Shown: piece after piece, positions 15,412 through 24,289 of the stretch
How positions within the stretch are numbered: position 1 is the stretch's first letter
How the letters are laid out: every line of letters begins with the position of its first letter
Assembly (NCBI GenBank): GCA_963973975.1
Contig: CAXBCF010000014.1
Span: 1 to 64,000, forward strand
Source of the DNA: UBA1494_A sp963973975
Lineage (GTDB): Bacteria > Bacteroidota > Bacteroidia > Flavobacteriales_E > Vicingaceae
Direction of reading: 5' to 3'
Length of the DNA: 64,000 bases
Position numbers and translations under genes: made by a program
Notes under the pieces: model-generated
The model's database searches: none
What the model was told of the DNA's origin: nothing
The model's input: the letters and a program-made list of their open reading frames with translations, nothing else

Positions 15412-17669
15412 GGTTTTTGGTTTTTAAGAAGCTCGAGTAAGCGTTGTTCAGCTTCTTTATTTTCAGCTAAGGTAAGCGAATTTATGACTTGTTCCTTCTC
15501 TTTAGATGTTAAATGCCAACTCAGCGATATGTAATTATCTGCACTTTTATTGAGTTGATAATTGATGATATCAACCTTTCCTGAATACCAACCACTCGTA
15601 TAATTTAGCAGTTCTTCATTATTAAAATCCTGCACTTCAAACCAGTTGCCATACAAACTTCCGAAAGGAGAAAGTATTTCACTTGCAGCTGATTGTCTTT
15701 TTATGTGCTTGCTTTGTTTTCCGCCTTTTAAACCATCTCTAACTTGTAAAATCACAATTCCTGAAGTATTTTCTTCCAACCATTCACGAAAGTGAAAAAT
15801 GTAATTGAGCAAGGCTTTAATGCCGTAATTATCTCTTAAACCAGAGTCGAATACTTCAATGCCAGGGGACGTTGGTAAACTAACTGTTGGCATTATGTAA
15901 GGGAAAGAAGCATTCATTCTCAAAACCGATGAAAACTTGGTGTTGAGTGGTTCATTGTTTTCAAAGTAGGTAAGAAAGTCGATGTTTTCCGCAGGAGTAG
16001 TGGTGTTGCTTTGAGTCATGAATGACAGAGGTAAAGTAGAAATTAAAAGCCTCCTGCCATCATTCACCAAAGAGGGTGTGAAAATTAAATTGGGGATAAT
16101 TGCTTTTTGTTCCACTTCTGCATAGTCGCCTAATTTCTTATCGAACATGCCTCGGGAATTTTTTAGCAGTGTTTTTTCAAAAATATAGGCACGATCTTTC
16201 CAATACCTTTCTCCATCGTATTCAAATTTTTGAGTTCGAATTAGAACATCATTTACGGCTAAAGTGAACATCACTGGATTGAGGATGTCTTTTCCCATAT
16301 CCATGCGGTATTTTATATCGTAGGGGTTAATGCCCGACTCAATTTGCCGCAATTTTAATTCCCTGAAATAGGACATTCCCAACATTCCCCCAGAAGAGCC
16401 TGTGCCCATGATGCAGTTCTGCATTAGTCTTCCATTGCTTACACTGTCTAGGTGTTGGAGAGCTAAAAATGACCACAAAGCAGCTCTTGAACCACCACCA
16501 CTTGCAGCAATAAATACCGCTTTTGGTTTAGTTTTTCCTTGTGTGTTTTTATTTGACCAATTCTCTAGCATTTTGTAGCTATACGCTTTATCCTTTTTGA
16601 CTAGAATATCTGAATAAGGACTTTCTTTCACAGGGTAAGTCACCAATTCAGAATAATCTAATCCGTAAGCACGGTTTTCATAATACACATCGTTGTATTT
16701 TGAAAGTTGATTGTAGAGGATGAGCAATAAAATAATTAGTGGAAAAGTCCAACCTTGTATCCATGATCTGATTGCAGATACAATCATCATTAACATGGTG
16801 AATAATAAAATAATGGTTGCTCCTGCGGGAATGATGAAGATTTCGCTTTCTCTGAATATTCCCAAAATCACAACGGAGAGGATAATGACAATTTCAAAAC
16901 GGGAAGCATTTAAATGATTTTGTCGGAAAACTTCCGTCAACATTGATTCATCGTAATGCTGATAGGGACGTGTATTTCTCAACCTGAAATCACTGGTGAT
17001 ATATGTTTCAATTCGCCAATATTTTTGACCATTTTTTCTTTGGTACCAAGGTGTTTCTTTTTTATTGAGAAGTACAGTTGCAGCTTCGCCAAAATTCTTA
17101 TCTGACTTTAAAATTTTTGCCAATTCCTTTCCAAAGAGTTTTTCGAAATTTTTATTTGTCGCCAAGAAATAGGCCATGGAGGTAGAAATGAAAATGAAGT
17201 AACCAGAAAGAAACCCCAGTAATCTGGTAAGCATTTCGAGCTTGATAAAGTTTTCATTTTTAGCTAAAAAATCATAGGTTAAAATGCAATAACAGATGAT
17301 AAAAATTAGCGGGAAAAAGGAATTATTTATGGCATATTTTAAAAAGGGTTTGGATAAAGTCGCTAAAAATGGAAAGCGAAAACCATTCATGATATAGCTT
17401 GAAATATTGAATGCCATAACAAATCCGCCTAATGCAAAACCGACAATAAAGTAGCTTGAAAAACTCAGTTTGCCCAAGTATTCAGGAGCAAGAAAAAGAT
17501 AAGGAATTCCGTATTTGATTCCAATTTGTTTGAAAATGGCCAAGAATAAAATCAACCAAAAGATGAGTAATTGCTGGTTTTTTTTGAGGTGCACAAAAAA
17601 CAATTGCAAAGGAAAAAAGTAAAGAAGATTACTTAAAATGGTTCGCTTGCTGAGGTTTTTTAATGTCAT
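15408..17669 (-). CDS. Polytopic membrane protein with C-terminal patatin-like phospholipase domain
   Basis: 753 residues. The first 325 residues carry about seven hydrophobic helices (around 33-52, 70-92, 112-132, 148-170, 258-274, 278-299, 305-322), with a soluble loop 175-255. The remaining part is a patatin domain: oxyanion loop AASGGGSRAALWS (389-400), nucleophile elbow GTGSSGGM with Ser426, and DSGLRDNYG with Asp608, completing the Ser-Asp dyad. Expected to deacylate membrane lipids. The fusion of a large membrane region and patatin is known among hypothetical Bacteroidota proteins but its role is not established. Overlaps the following lipoprotein gene by 4 nt. Confidence 0.85.
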   Translation of the reverse strand: MTLKNLSKRTILSNLLYFFPLQLFFVHLKKNQQLLIFWLILFLAIFKQIGIKYGIPYLFLAPEYLGKLSFSSYFIVGFALGGFVMAFNISSYIMNGFRFPFLATLSKPFLKYAINNSFFPLIFIICYCILTYDFLAKNENFIKLEMLTRLLGFLSGYFIFISTSMAYFLATNKNFEKLFGKELAKILKSDKNFGEAATVLLNKKETPWYQRKNGQKYWRIETYITSDFRLRNTRPYQHYDESMLTEVFRQNHLNASRFEIVIILSVVILGIFRESEIFIIPAGATIILLFTMLMMIVSAIRSWIQGWTFPLIILLLILYNQLSKYNDVYYENRAYGLDYSELVTYPVKESPYSDILVKKDKAYSYKMLENWSNKNTQGKTKPKAVFIAASGGGSRAALWSFLALQHLDSVSNGRLMQNCIMGTGSSGGMLGMSYFRELKLRQIESGINPYDIKYRMDMGKDILNPVMFTLAVNDVLIRTQKFEYDGERYWKDRAYIFEKTLLKNSRGMFDKKLGDYAEVEQKAIIPNLIFTPSLVNDGRRLLISTLPLSFMTQSNTTTPAENIDFLTYFENNEPLNTKFSSVLRMNASFPYIMPTVSLPTSPGIEVFDSGLRDNYGIKALLNYIFHFREWLEENTSGIVILQVRDGLKGGKQSKHIKRQSAASEILSPFGSLYGNWFEVQDFNNEELLNYTSGWYSGKVDIINYQLNKSADNYISLSWHLTSKEKEQVINSLTLAENKEAEQRLLELLKNQKP

Positions 17670-17676
17670 TTTGGCT

Positions 17677-18681
17677 TCAGTGCTTCTTGTCTATAACGTA
17701 TTCCAAAACACGTTTCTTATAGTCGAAGGGTTTTAATTCGTCCAAACCTAAGAATTTTATGGCAGCATTTAATTGGCTTTCCTCATCGGCACTTGCATTT
17801 TTAACATAATACTTTCCTGCTTCCAATAATGCCTGCTTTGGAATCAATCCAATCAACTCTGAACCGGTAACCTCAAGTCCATAATTTTTAGCAATTGCTT
17901 TAGTTGTTTCAAAAACACTTGCAAGCGAAGTTTCCTTGTAATTGGTGAGGTTGATGGATACTTGAGCTCTCTTGAAATCTTCAATGTACCAACCAATGGC
18001 TTTTACATGTTCGAGTTGACCTTTTTGGTAAATTGTTTTTCCATTTTCTTTTCCAATTGGTCGACCTAAGCTGCGCAGATCATAGGCAATTTCTTGAGCC
18101 AAGTTAGCCGCTGTACTATTGAGATTGATGTTATAAGCCACTAAAAAGTTTCTAGCTCCCATAACTGTTGCGCCACTTTTGGCATTAAAAGATCCAAAAT
18201 CGGGCAACCATCTTTTTTCTACAATTCTTCGTTCCAAAGCCTCATAATTTCCAATTCTGTGATTCGCTAAATTTTTTCGATTTTCAGATTTGGCAGAATA
18301 CTCATATAGGAAAATGGGAACATTCAGTTCTTGTGCTACTTTTTGAGCAAATCGTTCAGTGGTAATTATTAATTCTTCCATGCTGATGCCTGAAATTGGC
18401 ACAAACGGACAAACATCGCAAGCGCCAATTCTCGGATGCTCTCCCTTGTGTATTTGCATGTCGATTAATTCTGTTGCCACTTTGATGGCTTGATAAGCTG
18501 CCTCAAAAACTGCTTGCATTTCTCCTGCAAAAGTGTAAACCGTTCGGTTGGCAGCTACTCCAGAGTCTTGGTGTAAAAGCGAAACCCCTGCTACATTTCT
18601 TATAGCTGATGCAATGGCCTCAATCGTTTGTTGATTGACACCTTCAGAAAAGTTGGGTACACATTCGATGAATTTTTTCAT
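17677..18681 (-). CDS. ftcD: Glutamate formimidoyltransferase
   Basis: 334 residues, full length for the stand-alone transferase. It starts with ECVPNFSEG and has the catalytic His82 in KGEHPRIGACDVCPFVP, at the same number as in the mammalian enzyme. It moves the formimino group of N-formimino-glutamate to tetrahydrofolate, the last step of histidine degradation. The cyclodeaminase domain is absent and no other hut gene (hutH, hutU, hutI) is in the window. Seven nt separate it from the downstream patatin gene on the same strand, so it may head that transcript. Confidence 0.93.
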   Translation of the reverse strand: MKKFIECVPNFSEGVNQQTIEAIASAIRNVAGVSLLHQDSGVAANRTVYTFAGEMQAVFEAAYQAIKVATELIDMQIHKGEHPRIGACDVCPFVPISGISMEELIITTERFAQKVAQELNVPIFLYEYSAKSENRKNLANHRIGNYEALERRIVEKRWLPDFGSFNAKSGATVMGARNFLVAYNINLNSTAANLAQEIAYDLRSLGRPIGKENGKTIYQKGQLEHVKAIGWYIEDFKRAQVSINLTNYKETSLASVFETTKAIAKNYGLEVTGSELIGLIPKQALLEAGKYYVKNASADEESQLNAAIKFLGLDELKPFDYKKRVLEYVIDKKH

Positions 18682-18913
18682 GCCACCAAGTTAAGAAAAG
18701 GAGAAAAGCTGTAGATTGAAGGCTGAGAAAAAGAGTAAAATTTTTAATCCATTTTTACGAGTTATTATTGAGGAGGGCTGGATAAAATTGAAATGAACAA
18801 CAATTTTACTCAAGGTTCCAGAAGTAATCCTGCCAACTTAGTTGATTAGTGATTTTTTAAAGTATTAAAACAGATTTATATTCAAAGTGTTATAAATTAC
18901 AATTATTTATTTG

Positions 18914-19858
18914 ATGTCTCAATTAGAAAAGCTGAATCAATGCTTAGCCTGTGGTAGTAAAAGCTTCGATTTTTATCAAGTTTCAAAAGCCCAAATGCAC
19001 AATGAATATGAGGAATATACTTTTGTAAAATGTTCTTCTTGTCAGTTGATCATGCTTAATCCACGCTTAAAAAAAACATTTTTGCCTCACTATTACAAGG
19101 ATTTTTATTTACCATTTCGCGGCCCTGATGCATGGGGTAAATTCGCCCCATTGGTTGCAAAAAATTTGAATAAAACCGATACTAAAAGAATTCAGCTTTC
19201 GCAAAAAGTTGTAAAGCTTGACAAGGCTAGTTCAGTTTTAGATGTGGGATGTGGAAAACCAAGCTTTTTGAAAAAAATAGTTGAGGCTACAAATGCCTAT
19301 TGTAAGGGAATTGATTTTAGTGATGAAGGTTGGAGAAACGATTCAAAAATCTACAGTAAATTAGACTTAGAGGTTTCTGAATGTCACCAATTTAAAACGA
19401 ATAAAAAGTTTGACTTAATTACTATGTGGCATTATTTGGAGCACGATTATGAGCCCTTGAAAACCTTATTACGATTAAAAGAATTGGTGAGCATCAATGG
19501 AAGGCTGATTATAGAAGTTCCCAATCACAATTCATCGACAAGAAAACTTCAAAAATCTAATTGGGAGGGCTATCACACCCCAAGACATACTGCCATTTAT
19601 ACCCCGGAAACGATAAAAATACTCCTAAACAATAGTGGATGGCAGGTAGATTATATAAAAACATATGGCACATTAGATGCTTATCCTCTTTTTTGGATGG
19701 GACGACAAGAGCGAAAAGGAATCGACTGGAGTGGTTCTATGGAAAAAAAGTTTTATGGTTTTGTCCTTGGTATGATTTTAACAGCACCTATATTTTGGCT
19801 TAAAAAGTGGTTTTCTGCTGGAATCATGACTATAATTGCAAAACCAATAACGCAATAA
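18914..19858 (+). CDS. Class I SAM-dependent methyltransferase with N-terminal zinc-ribbon motif
   Basis: 314 residues from the ATG at 18914 (a TTG directly upstream is in frame but unlikely). The first 45 residues have CLACGS and CSSCQ, a two-CxxC zinc-binding element. The SAM site is SVLDVGCGKPSFLKKI (about 100-115), with later motifs LITMWHYLEH and LIIEVPNHNSS. This layout (Methyltransf_23 with a leading CxxC pair) is common in O-antigen and polysaccharide modification genes, but no glycan gene is adjacent. The C-terminus is hydrophobic (VLGMILTAPIFWLKKWF), so it could be membrane associated. Substrate unknown. Confidence 0.85.
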   Translation: MSQLEKLNQCLACGSKSFDFYQVSKAQMHNEYEEYTFVKCSSCQLIMLNPRLKKTFLPHYYKDFYLPFRGPDAWGKFAPLVAKNLNKTDTKRIQLSQKVVKLDKASSVLDVGCGKPSFLKKIVEATNAYCKGIDFSDEGWRNDSKIYSKLDLEVSECHQFKTNKKFDLITMWHYLEHDYEPLKTLLRLKELVSINGRLIIEVPNHNSSTRKLQKSNWEGYHTPRHTAIYTPETIKILLNNSGWQVDYIKTYGTLDAYPLFWMGRQERKGIDWSGSMEKKFYGFVLGMILTAPIFWLKKWFSAGIMTIIAKPITQ

Positions 19859-19865
19859 AGCGTTT

Positions 19866-20567
19866 TCAAAAAGGAAGGATTTTTTTGCCATCCCAGGTCC
19901 CTAAAGATTTAAATGGTCTAAATCTGGCAAATAACTCCTCTTTATACCATTTTAGTTCCCTTGTTTTTTGAATAACCTTTTGGTGAGAGTGGTTGCTGTA
20001 AGCGAAATCCTTCATTGCTTTTTCATTTTTCCAAATACTAAAAGTGGCCATGTGTTTAATTGGCCATTCGCCAATACCTTTTGCCAATAAGATATCTTCT
20101 TTATAATTCTTTAATGATTCACCTGTATCTGGCACATCTTTCCAAAATTGAATTAATCGCTTATTTGAAATAGTAGCCCTTGTGATTGCTGCTATAATGC
20201 TTCCTTCTACTTCTTTACTCGGCTCAAAAGGATTTTGGCCCGACCATTTTCCGTGAGAAATTAAGGGCAACATAAAAACCGTAAATTGTTCTTTTGCTCT
20301 ATCTTTGAATTGGGCTATGATAGTGGAATTTTCGATAAATTCATTTGCCTGAACTTCATCATTCCAAACACAAAGCAAGGCGTAAGTTGAAAAATCGGCT
20401 TTCCAATTAAATCCATTTCCTGCTCCTGAACCCATCATCTTATAAAAACTAAGCCCATTACTATTTTTTAGGTACTTGTGTGAAAGTTGCATCATTTTAA
20501 GTGCCCAAAATTTATCACTAAATCCATCGTATTTATTAAGAGTAAGGGTCACTACAGGTGTTTTCAA
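19866..20567 (-). CDS. CrtA-like protein (spheroidene monooxygenase family)
   Basis: 233 residues. It matches remembered features of spheroidene monooxygenase along its length: VTLTLNKYDGFSDKFWALKM at the start, FYKMMGSGAGNGFNW, LPLISHGKWSGQNPF, AITRATI, GIGEWPIKHMATFSIW, and the end YKEELFARFRPFKSLGTWDG. CrtA introduces a keto group at C-2 of acyclic carotenoids; Bacteroidota relatives may oxidise other carotenoids. No other crt gene is in the window, so this is an isolated member and the substrate is unknown. It converges on the methyltransferase gene with a 7-nt gap. Confidence 0.8.
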   Translation of the reverse strand: MKTPVVTLTLNKYDGFSDKFWALKMMQLSHKYLKNSNGLSFYKMMGSGAGNGFNWKADFSTYALLCVWNDEVQANEFIENSTIIAQFKDRAKEQFTVFMLPLISHGKWSGQNPFEPSKEVEGSIIAAITRATISNKRLIQFWKDVPDTGESLKNYKEDILLAKGIGEWPIKHMATFSIWKNEKAMKDFAYSNHSHQKVIQKTRELKWYKEELFARFRPFKSLGTWDGKKILPF

Positions 20568-20679
20568 TACGGTATATTTATATGTAATTTTCTAGAAAAC
20601 AATAATAAGGTATTTTTGATTTTGTCAATTTAAGAATATTAGGTATTCTTCTTATAAAAGGGAATATCAAAATTTAAAA

Positions 20680-20838
20680 ATGAGTTTTATAGGGGCACAG
20701 TGGGTATATAATTTATTTATTATTCACTGTCTAGTTTTCGCTTTTAATTCGTTCTATTGTTTTTTTACCCGATTGGATAAAAAAGAGACATTAGTAAGAG
20801 CAAAATCTAATTTCATGGCAACAAAGAAATGGGAATAG
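20680..20838 (+). CDS. Possible small membrane protein (weak)
   Basis: The 327-nt gap 20568-20894 has one candidate frame: 52 residues from ATG at 20680 to TAG at 20838, with a hydrophobic stretch (WVYNLFIIHCLVFAFNSFY) followed by a basic tail (RLDKKETLVRAKSNFMATKK). The pattern of a helix then positive residues is plausible for a small inner-membrane protein, but length and codon signal are too limited to be sure, and no promoter was recognised. Apart from this the gap shows nothing. Confidence 0.2.
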   Translation: MSFIGAQWVYNLFIIHCLVFAFNSFYCFFTRLDKKETLVRAKSNFMATKKWE

Positions 20839-20894
20839 TTAAAATAATAGATACTTTTACTCCCAAACAATTGCTCATTTAAATCAATGATGGG

Positions 20895-21776
20895 ATGATT
20901 TCAATACTACTAACCAAGGTTTTACTGCCTTTGTCGCTTGGTATCATTATGCTGGGTATGGGAATGACATTAATACCTGCAGATTTTACTCGAATAGTAA
21001 AATATCCCAAAGCCATTTTAATTGGCCTCTGCAATCAATTGATTTTCTTGCCACTCATTGGTTTGTTTTTAGCCATAGCGTTTGATTTAAACGCAACAAT
21101 GGCAGTAGGTCTCATGATTATTGCCGCTTGCCCGGGTGGACCGACAAGCAATTTAATCACTCAAGTGAGCAAAGGAAACATTGCCTTATCTGTTACACTT
21201 ACTGCGGTTGCTAGTTTTATCTGCATACTTTCTATTCCTTTTATTTTAACGCATGCATTGAATTATTTTGGAACAGGTTCGGATGTTGCCATTGAGTTGC
21301 CAGTATTTGATACCATACTTCAAATAATGGGAATCACCATCATTCCCATCAGTATTGGAATGATGATCCGTAAACGCAAACCCGATTTTGCCATTCGAAT
21401 GGAAAAACCAATGCGCACCGCATCAACTGTTATTTTTATAGTGATTTTTATAGCTGTAATTGCTGCCAACTTTAGCAAGCTAGGGGAAGCCATGAAAGAA
21501 GTTGGATTGGTTACTCTGATTTTAAACATTGGTACTATGGGTTTAGGCTATTTATCTGCTCGCTTGTTTAAACTGAATTTAAAAAGTGCCATTTCAATTA
21601 CCATAGAAAGCGGTATTCAAAATGGTACCTTGGCATTTGTTATTGCCACATCCATTCTCAACAACATTGAGATGGCAATTCCCACAGGCGCTTATTCAAT
21701 TTGGATGTTTGTGACTGGTGGAATTTTAATGTGGCAACTTGGTAAACGAAAAGAAGTTGAAACTTTTACAGTTTAG
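20895..21776 (+). CDS. BASS-family transporter (bile acid:sodium symporter homologue)
   Basis: 293 residues with about nine to ten transmembrane helices from end to end. The motif IIAACPGGPTSNLITQVSKGN (about 75-95) is the crossover region of BASS/SBF transporters, which carry the sodium and substrate sites. These secondary transporters take up organic anions such as bile acids, pantoate, 2-oxoacids or others with sodium; the natural substrate cannot be told and there is no telling neighbour. The start at 20895 is the only ATG that keeps the first helix intact. Confidence 0.88.
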   Translation: MISILLTKVLLPLSLGIIMLGMGMTLIPADFTRIVKYPKAILIGLCNQLIFLPLIGLFLAIAFDLNATMAVGLMIIAACPGGPTSNLITQVSKGNIALSVTLTAVASFICILSIPFILTHALNYFGTGSDVAIELPVFDTILQIMGITIIPISIGMMIRKRKPDFAIRMEKPMRTASTVIFIVIFIAVIAANFSKLGEAMKEVGLVTLILNIGTMGLGYLSARLFKLNLKSAISITIESGIQNGTLAFVIATSILNNIEMAIPTGAYSIWMFVTGGILMWQLGKRKEVETFTV

Positions 21777-21915
21777 AATATTAAACAAATGGATATGTTT
21801 ATGCATTCCTTTTTTTCCCTTGTAATTGCTTTATTAGCATAATTGAAGGATTAATACAAGGAATTTAAAATAGTAATAGCACAGGTTTATTTTATCAATT
21901 ATTAATTAAAGAAAA

Positions 21916-22419
21916 ATGAGAAATCAACTTATAGTATTTTCAATGACTTTACTTGTAATACTAGGTTCAAGTTGTGCCTCAATTTTAAGTAAGTCTAGTT
22001 ATCCAATTTCTATTAGGAGCACACCTTCATTAGCGAAAGTTTCAGTAACTGATAAAAAAGGGTTTGTTATTTATCAAGGAAACACTCCTGCTACTTTGTA
22101 TTTAGATGCAGGAAACGGGTACTTTTCTAGAGCAAAATACCAAGTAAAGATTGAGTTAGCAGGATATGAAGATAGAATAGTACCTGTTCATTTTAAAATT
22201 GACGGCTGGTATTGGGGCAATCTCCTTTTTGGTGGAGCTATTGGTTTTTTAATTGTTGACCCCGCAACCGGGGCAATGTATAAATTGAAAACGCTTTACA
22301 TCAATGAAACGCTATCTGAAACACTTTCATTCAATGAAAATGAAAACGGCTTGAAAATCTTTACCATCGACCAAATTCCAAATCATTGGATTGAACAATT
22401 AGTTAAATTAGAAGATTAA
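21916..22419 (+). CDS. PEGA-like domain lipoprotein
   Basis: 167 residues. Signal with lipobox LGSSC (Cys20). The following region, STPSLAKVSVTDKKGFVIYQ then NTPATLYLDAG and YQVKIELAGYEDR, has the pattern of a PEGA beta-sandwich: a P-S/A-A-V-x-V strand, then G-x-T-P, then a G-Y strand. Near residue 105 is a short hydrophobic Gly-rich segment (GNLLFGGAIGFLIVDPATG) that is common to lipoproteins of this type and may be a membrane-inserting hairpin. Envelope protein of unknown role. Stand-alone gene. Confidence 0.75.
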   Translation: MRNQLIVFSMTLLVILGSSCASILSKSSYPISIRSTPSLAKVSVTDKKGFVIYQGNTPATLYLDAGNGYFSRAKYQVKIELAGYEDRIVPVHFKIDGWYWGNLLFGGAIGFLIVDPATGAMYKLKTLYINETLSETLSFNENENGLKIFTIDQIPNHWIEQLVKLED

Positions 22420-22572
22420 ACGGCTTAGTTAAAGTTAAAGAGGCAATAGCGGTTGAGGGAATTTTCTCAACCTTCAAACAGCCTTCTTTCTGATATTTCA
22501 AGCAAAGACAGAAAAAAAGCATAAGTTTATGGATGTGTTCTATAATTCCAGTAAATCTAATTTTTTGAAAGC

Positions 22573-23307
22573 ATGAAAAAGCCAGACTTTAGTAACTTAA
22601 GTGCCGTTTTTGTGAATTGTACTTTAAAGAAATCTCCTGAGATAAGTCATACAGACAACCTGATGGCAGTTTCAAGGCGAATAATGGAAAAGGAAAACGT
22701 AAAGACTGATGAAATACGTTTCATAGATCATGAAGTGGCAACAGGTATTTACCCCGATATGTCCAAGCATAATTGGGAAAAAGACGAATGGCCCCAACTT
22801 TTCCAAAGAATTCTAAAAGCAGATATTTTAATTATTGGAACACCCATTTGGTTAGGCGAAAAATCTTCCATTGCCCAAAAATTCATTGAGCGACTTTATG
22901 CCATGAGTGCTGAAACCAATGCCCAAGGACAATACATCTACTACGGCAAAGTAGGAGCTTGCGTAATTACTGGAAACGAAGATGGAATCAAGCATTGTGC
23001 AATGGGAATTTTATATTCACTTCAACACATTGGATATTCCATACCACCTCAGGCAGATTGCGGTTGGATTGGCAAGGTAGGACCAGGTCCAAGCTATGGC
23101 GATACCGAATGGCAAGGCAAAAAAGTAGAACCACCAGTAGGATTTGAAAGTGATTTCACCAATCGAAACACCACATTCATGACCTATAATTTGCTCCACT
23201 TAGCACACTTACTCAAATCAAATTCTGGGTATTCTAATTATGGTAACTCCATTACTAAATGGAATGATGGGGAAAGATGGAATTTTGAAAAGCCTAAAGC
23301 AAACTAA
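22573..23307 (+). CDS. Flavodoxin-fold NAD(P)H-dependent FMN reductase-like protein
   Basis: 244 residues. Starts with an alpha/beta Rossmann-like strand (LSAVFVNCTLKKSPEISHT) with a phosphate-loop-like segment and then ADILIIGTPIWLGEKSS, the second FMN-contacting loop of the flavodoxin-like NADPH-dependent FMN reductase family. The C-terminal third (GYSIPPQADCGWIGKVGPG) contains the Trp/Gly-rich loop found in related flavoproteins. Likely a cytosolic FMN oxidoreductase. Monocistronic; nothing in the neighbourhood narrows its role. Confidence 0.8.
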   Translation: MKKPDFSNLSAVFVNCTLKKSPEISHTDNLMAVSRRIMEKENVKTDEIRFIDHEVATGIYPDMSKHNWEKDEWPQLFQRILKADILIIGTPIWLGEKSSIAQKFIERLYAMSAETNAQGQYIYYGKVGACVITGNEDGIKHCAMGILYSLQHIGYSIPPQADCGWIGKVGPGPSYGDTEWQGKKVEPPVGFESDFTNRNTTFMTYNLLHLAHLLKSNSGYSNYGNSITKWNDGERWNFEKPKAN

Positions 23308-23458
23308 GCAGAGTAATTTGAAAAATAGTATTTTGGCTGAAAGAATTTGAAATTTGAACTCTCAATTCTAGATGAATTCTTCCGTTTGGATTTAGGTTGG
23401 CAAATGAAGATAAATTTTTATTATATATGTTTTTTCTAGTGAAGTGTATAATAAATAA

Positions 23459-23490
23459 TTTGTTTTGTACGGTAAATTGCCGTACATTTG
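23459..23490 (+). promoter_or_regulatory. Promoter with embedded palindromic operator of the antitoxin-toxin operon
   Basis: A TTTG at 23459-23462, 20-nt spacer, TACATTTG at 23483-23490: a good Bacteroidota promoter 18 nt before the antitoxin ATG. Inside it sits a nearly perfect 21-bp palindrome (23466-23486) with arms TGTACGG and CCGTACA around an A/T centre. The position, covering the spacer and the start of the -7 element, is what is expected of an RHH autorepressor operator. Confidence 0.7.
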
Positions 23491-23507
23491 TTTTAAATTG
23501 TTTTATT

Positions 23508-23789
23508 ATGGAAGCACAAGTAAATAAAGAAGAGCGAATTGAATTAAGAGTCTCCTCTGCTGATAAGAGAACTTTCAGAAGAGCTCAAAAACTCAGTGGG
23601 GATAAATCTTTTAGCAGCTTTATAGTTAGGATAGTTAAAAAACAAGCTGAAGAAATAGTTGCCAAAAACGACAGGATAATCACTACTGAAAAAGACCGTC
23701 AAGTATTTTTTGATGCTGTATTTGGGGATAGAAAACCAAATCAGAACCTAGTCGCTGCTGCTAAAAAATACAAATTAAATAAATCCTGA
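23508..23789 (+). CDS. RHH-type antitoxin (DUF1778/TacA family)
   Basis: 93 residues from the ATG at 23508; the upstream frame to 23397 crosses the promoter and is rejected. The N-terminal half (ERIELRVSSADKRTFRRAQK) is a ribbon-helix-helix DNA-binding domain as in DUF1778 antitoxins. The C-terminal part (RQVFFDAVFGDRKPNQNLVA) resembles the toxin-neutralising tail that wraps GNAT toxins. It should repress its own promoter through the palindrome at 23466-23486 and neutralise the toxin encoded 2 nt downstream. Confidence 0.85.
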   Translation: MEAQVNKEERIELRVSSADKRTFRRAQKLSGDKSFSSFIVRIVKKQAEEIVAKNDRIITTEKDRQVFFDAVFGDRKPNQNLVAAAKKYKLNKS

Positions 23790-23791
23790 AT

Positions 23792-24289
23792 TTGAATATT
23801 TCCATTTTAGACAAATCTCACAATAGAAAGTGTTTTGAATGCGAAGTTCAGCAATTAACTGACTATATTCAAAAGCAGGTAAGTCAGGACATTAAGAAAA
23901 GACTAGCAATATGCTTCGTTGCAACAGACAAAGACAAAAATGTTATTGGCTACTATACGCTCACAAGTGAAAGTCTAGGAAGAGATCTAATCCCTGAAAA
24001 GTATATTAAAAAAGTGCCGCAAAATTATAATGCTCCGGTAATTCTGCTTGGTCGATTAGCAAGAGACATAAAAGTAAAAGGAAGTGGTCTTGGAGAGCAC
24101 CTGCTTTTAGATGCATTATTCCGAGCCTTCACACTATCAGAAGAAAGTATCGGTGCAATGGCAGTTGTTGTCGATCCAATAAATGAATTTGCAGTGAAAT
24201 TCTATGAAAAGTATGGTTTTGAAAAACTACCTGACAGTGAAAAGATGCTACTTCCGATGAACACAATTAAGCAAATAATACCAATTTAG
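23792..24289 (+). CDS. GNAT-family toxin (TacT/AtaT type acetyltransferase)
   Basis: 165 residues with a TTG start at 23792, 2 nt after the antitoxin stop. Typical TacT features: IGYYTLTSES, then VILLGRLARDIKVKGSGLGEHLL (acetyl-CoA loop, a K-x-x-G-x-G variant), AVVVDPINEFAVKFYEKYGF with the catalytic-position Tyr138, and a C-terminal strand KMLLPM. The family blocks translation by acetylating the amino group of aminoacyl-tRNA. The last seven codons and the stop lie in the left arm of a repeat (24271-24410), so the C-terminal tail IKQIIPI may be acquired. The TTG start could keep toxin levels low. Confidence 0.88.
   Translation: MNISILDKSHNRKCFECEVQQLTDYIQKQVSQDIKKRLAICFVATDKDKNVIGYYTLTSESLGRDLIPEKYIKKVPQNYNAPVILLGRLARDIKVKGSGLGEHLLLDALFRAFTLSEESIGAMAVVVDPINEFAVKFYEKYGFEKLPDSEKMLLPMNTIKQIIPI

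Noticed and set aside
23397..23507. Upstream extension of the antitoxin
   Set aside because: It covers the promoter and operator and lacks any conserved residue; the RHH domain begins after the ATG at 23508.
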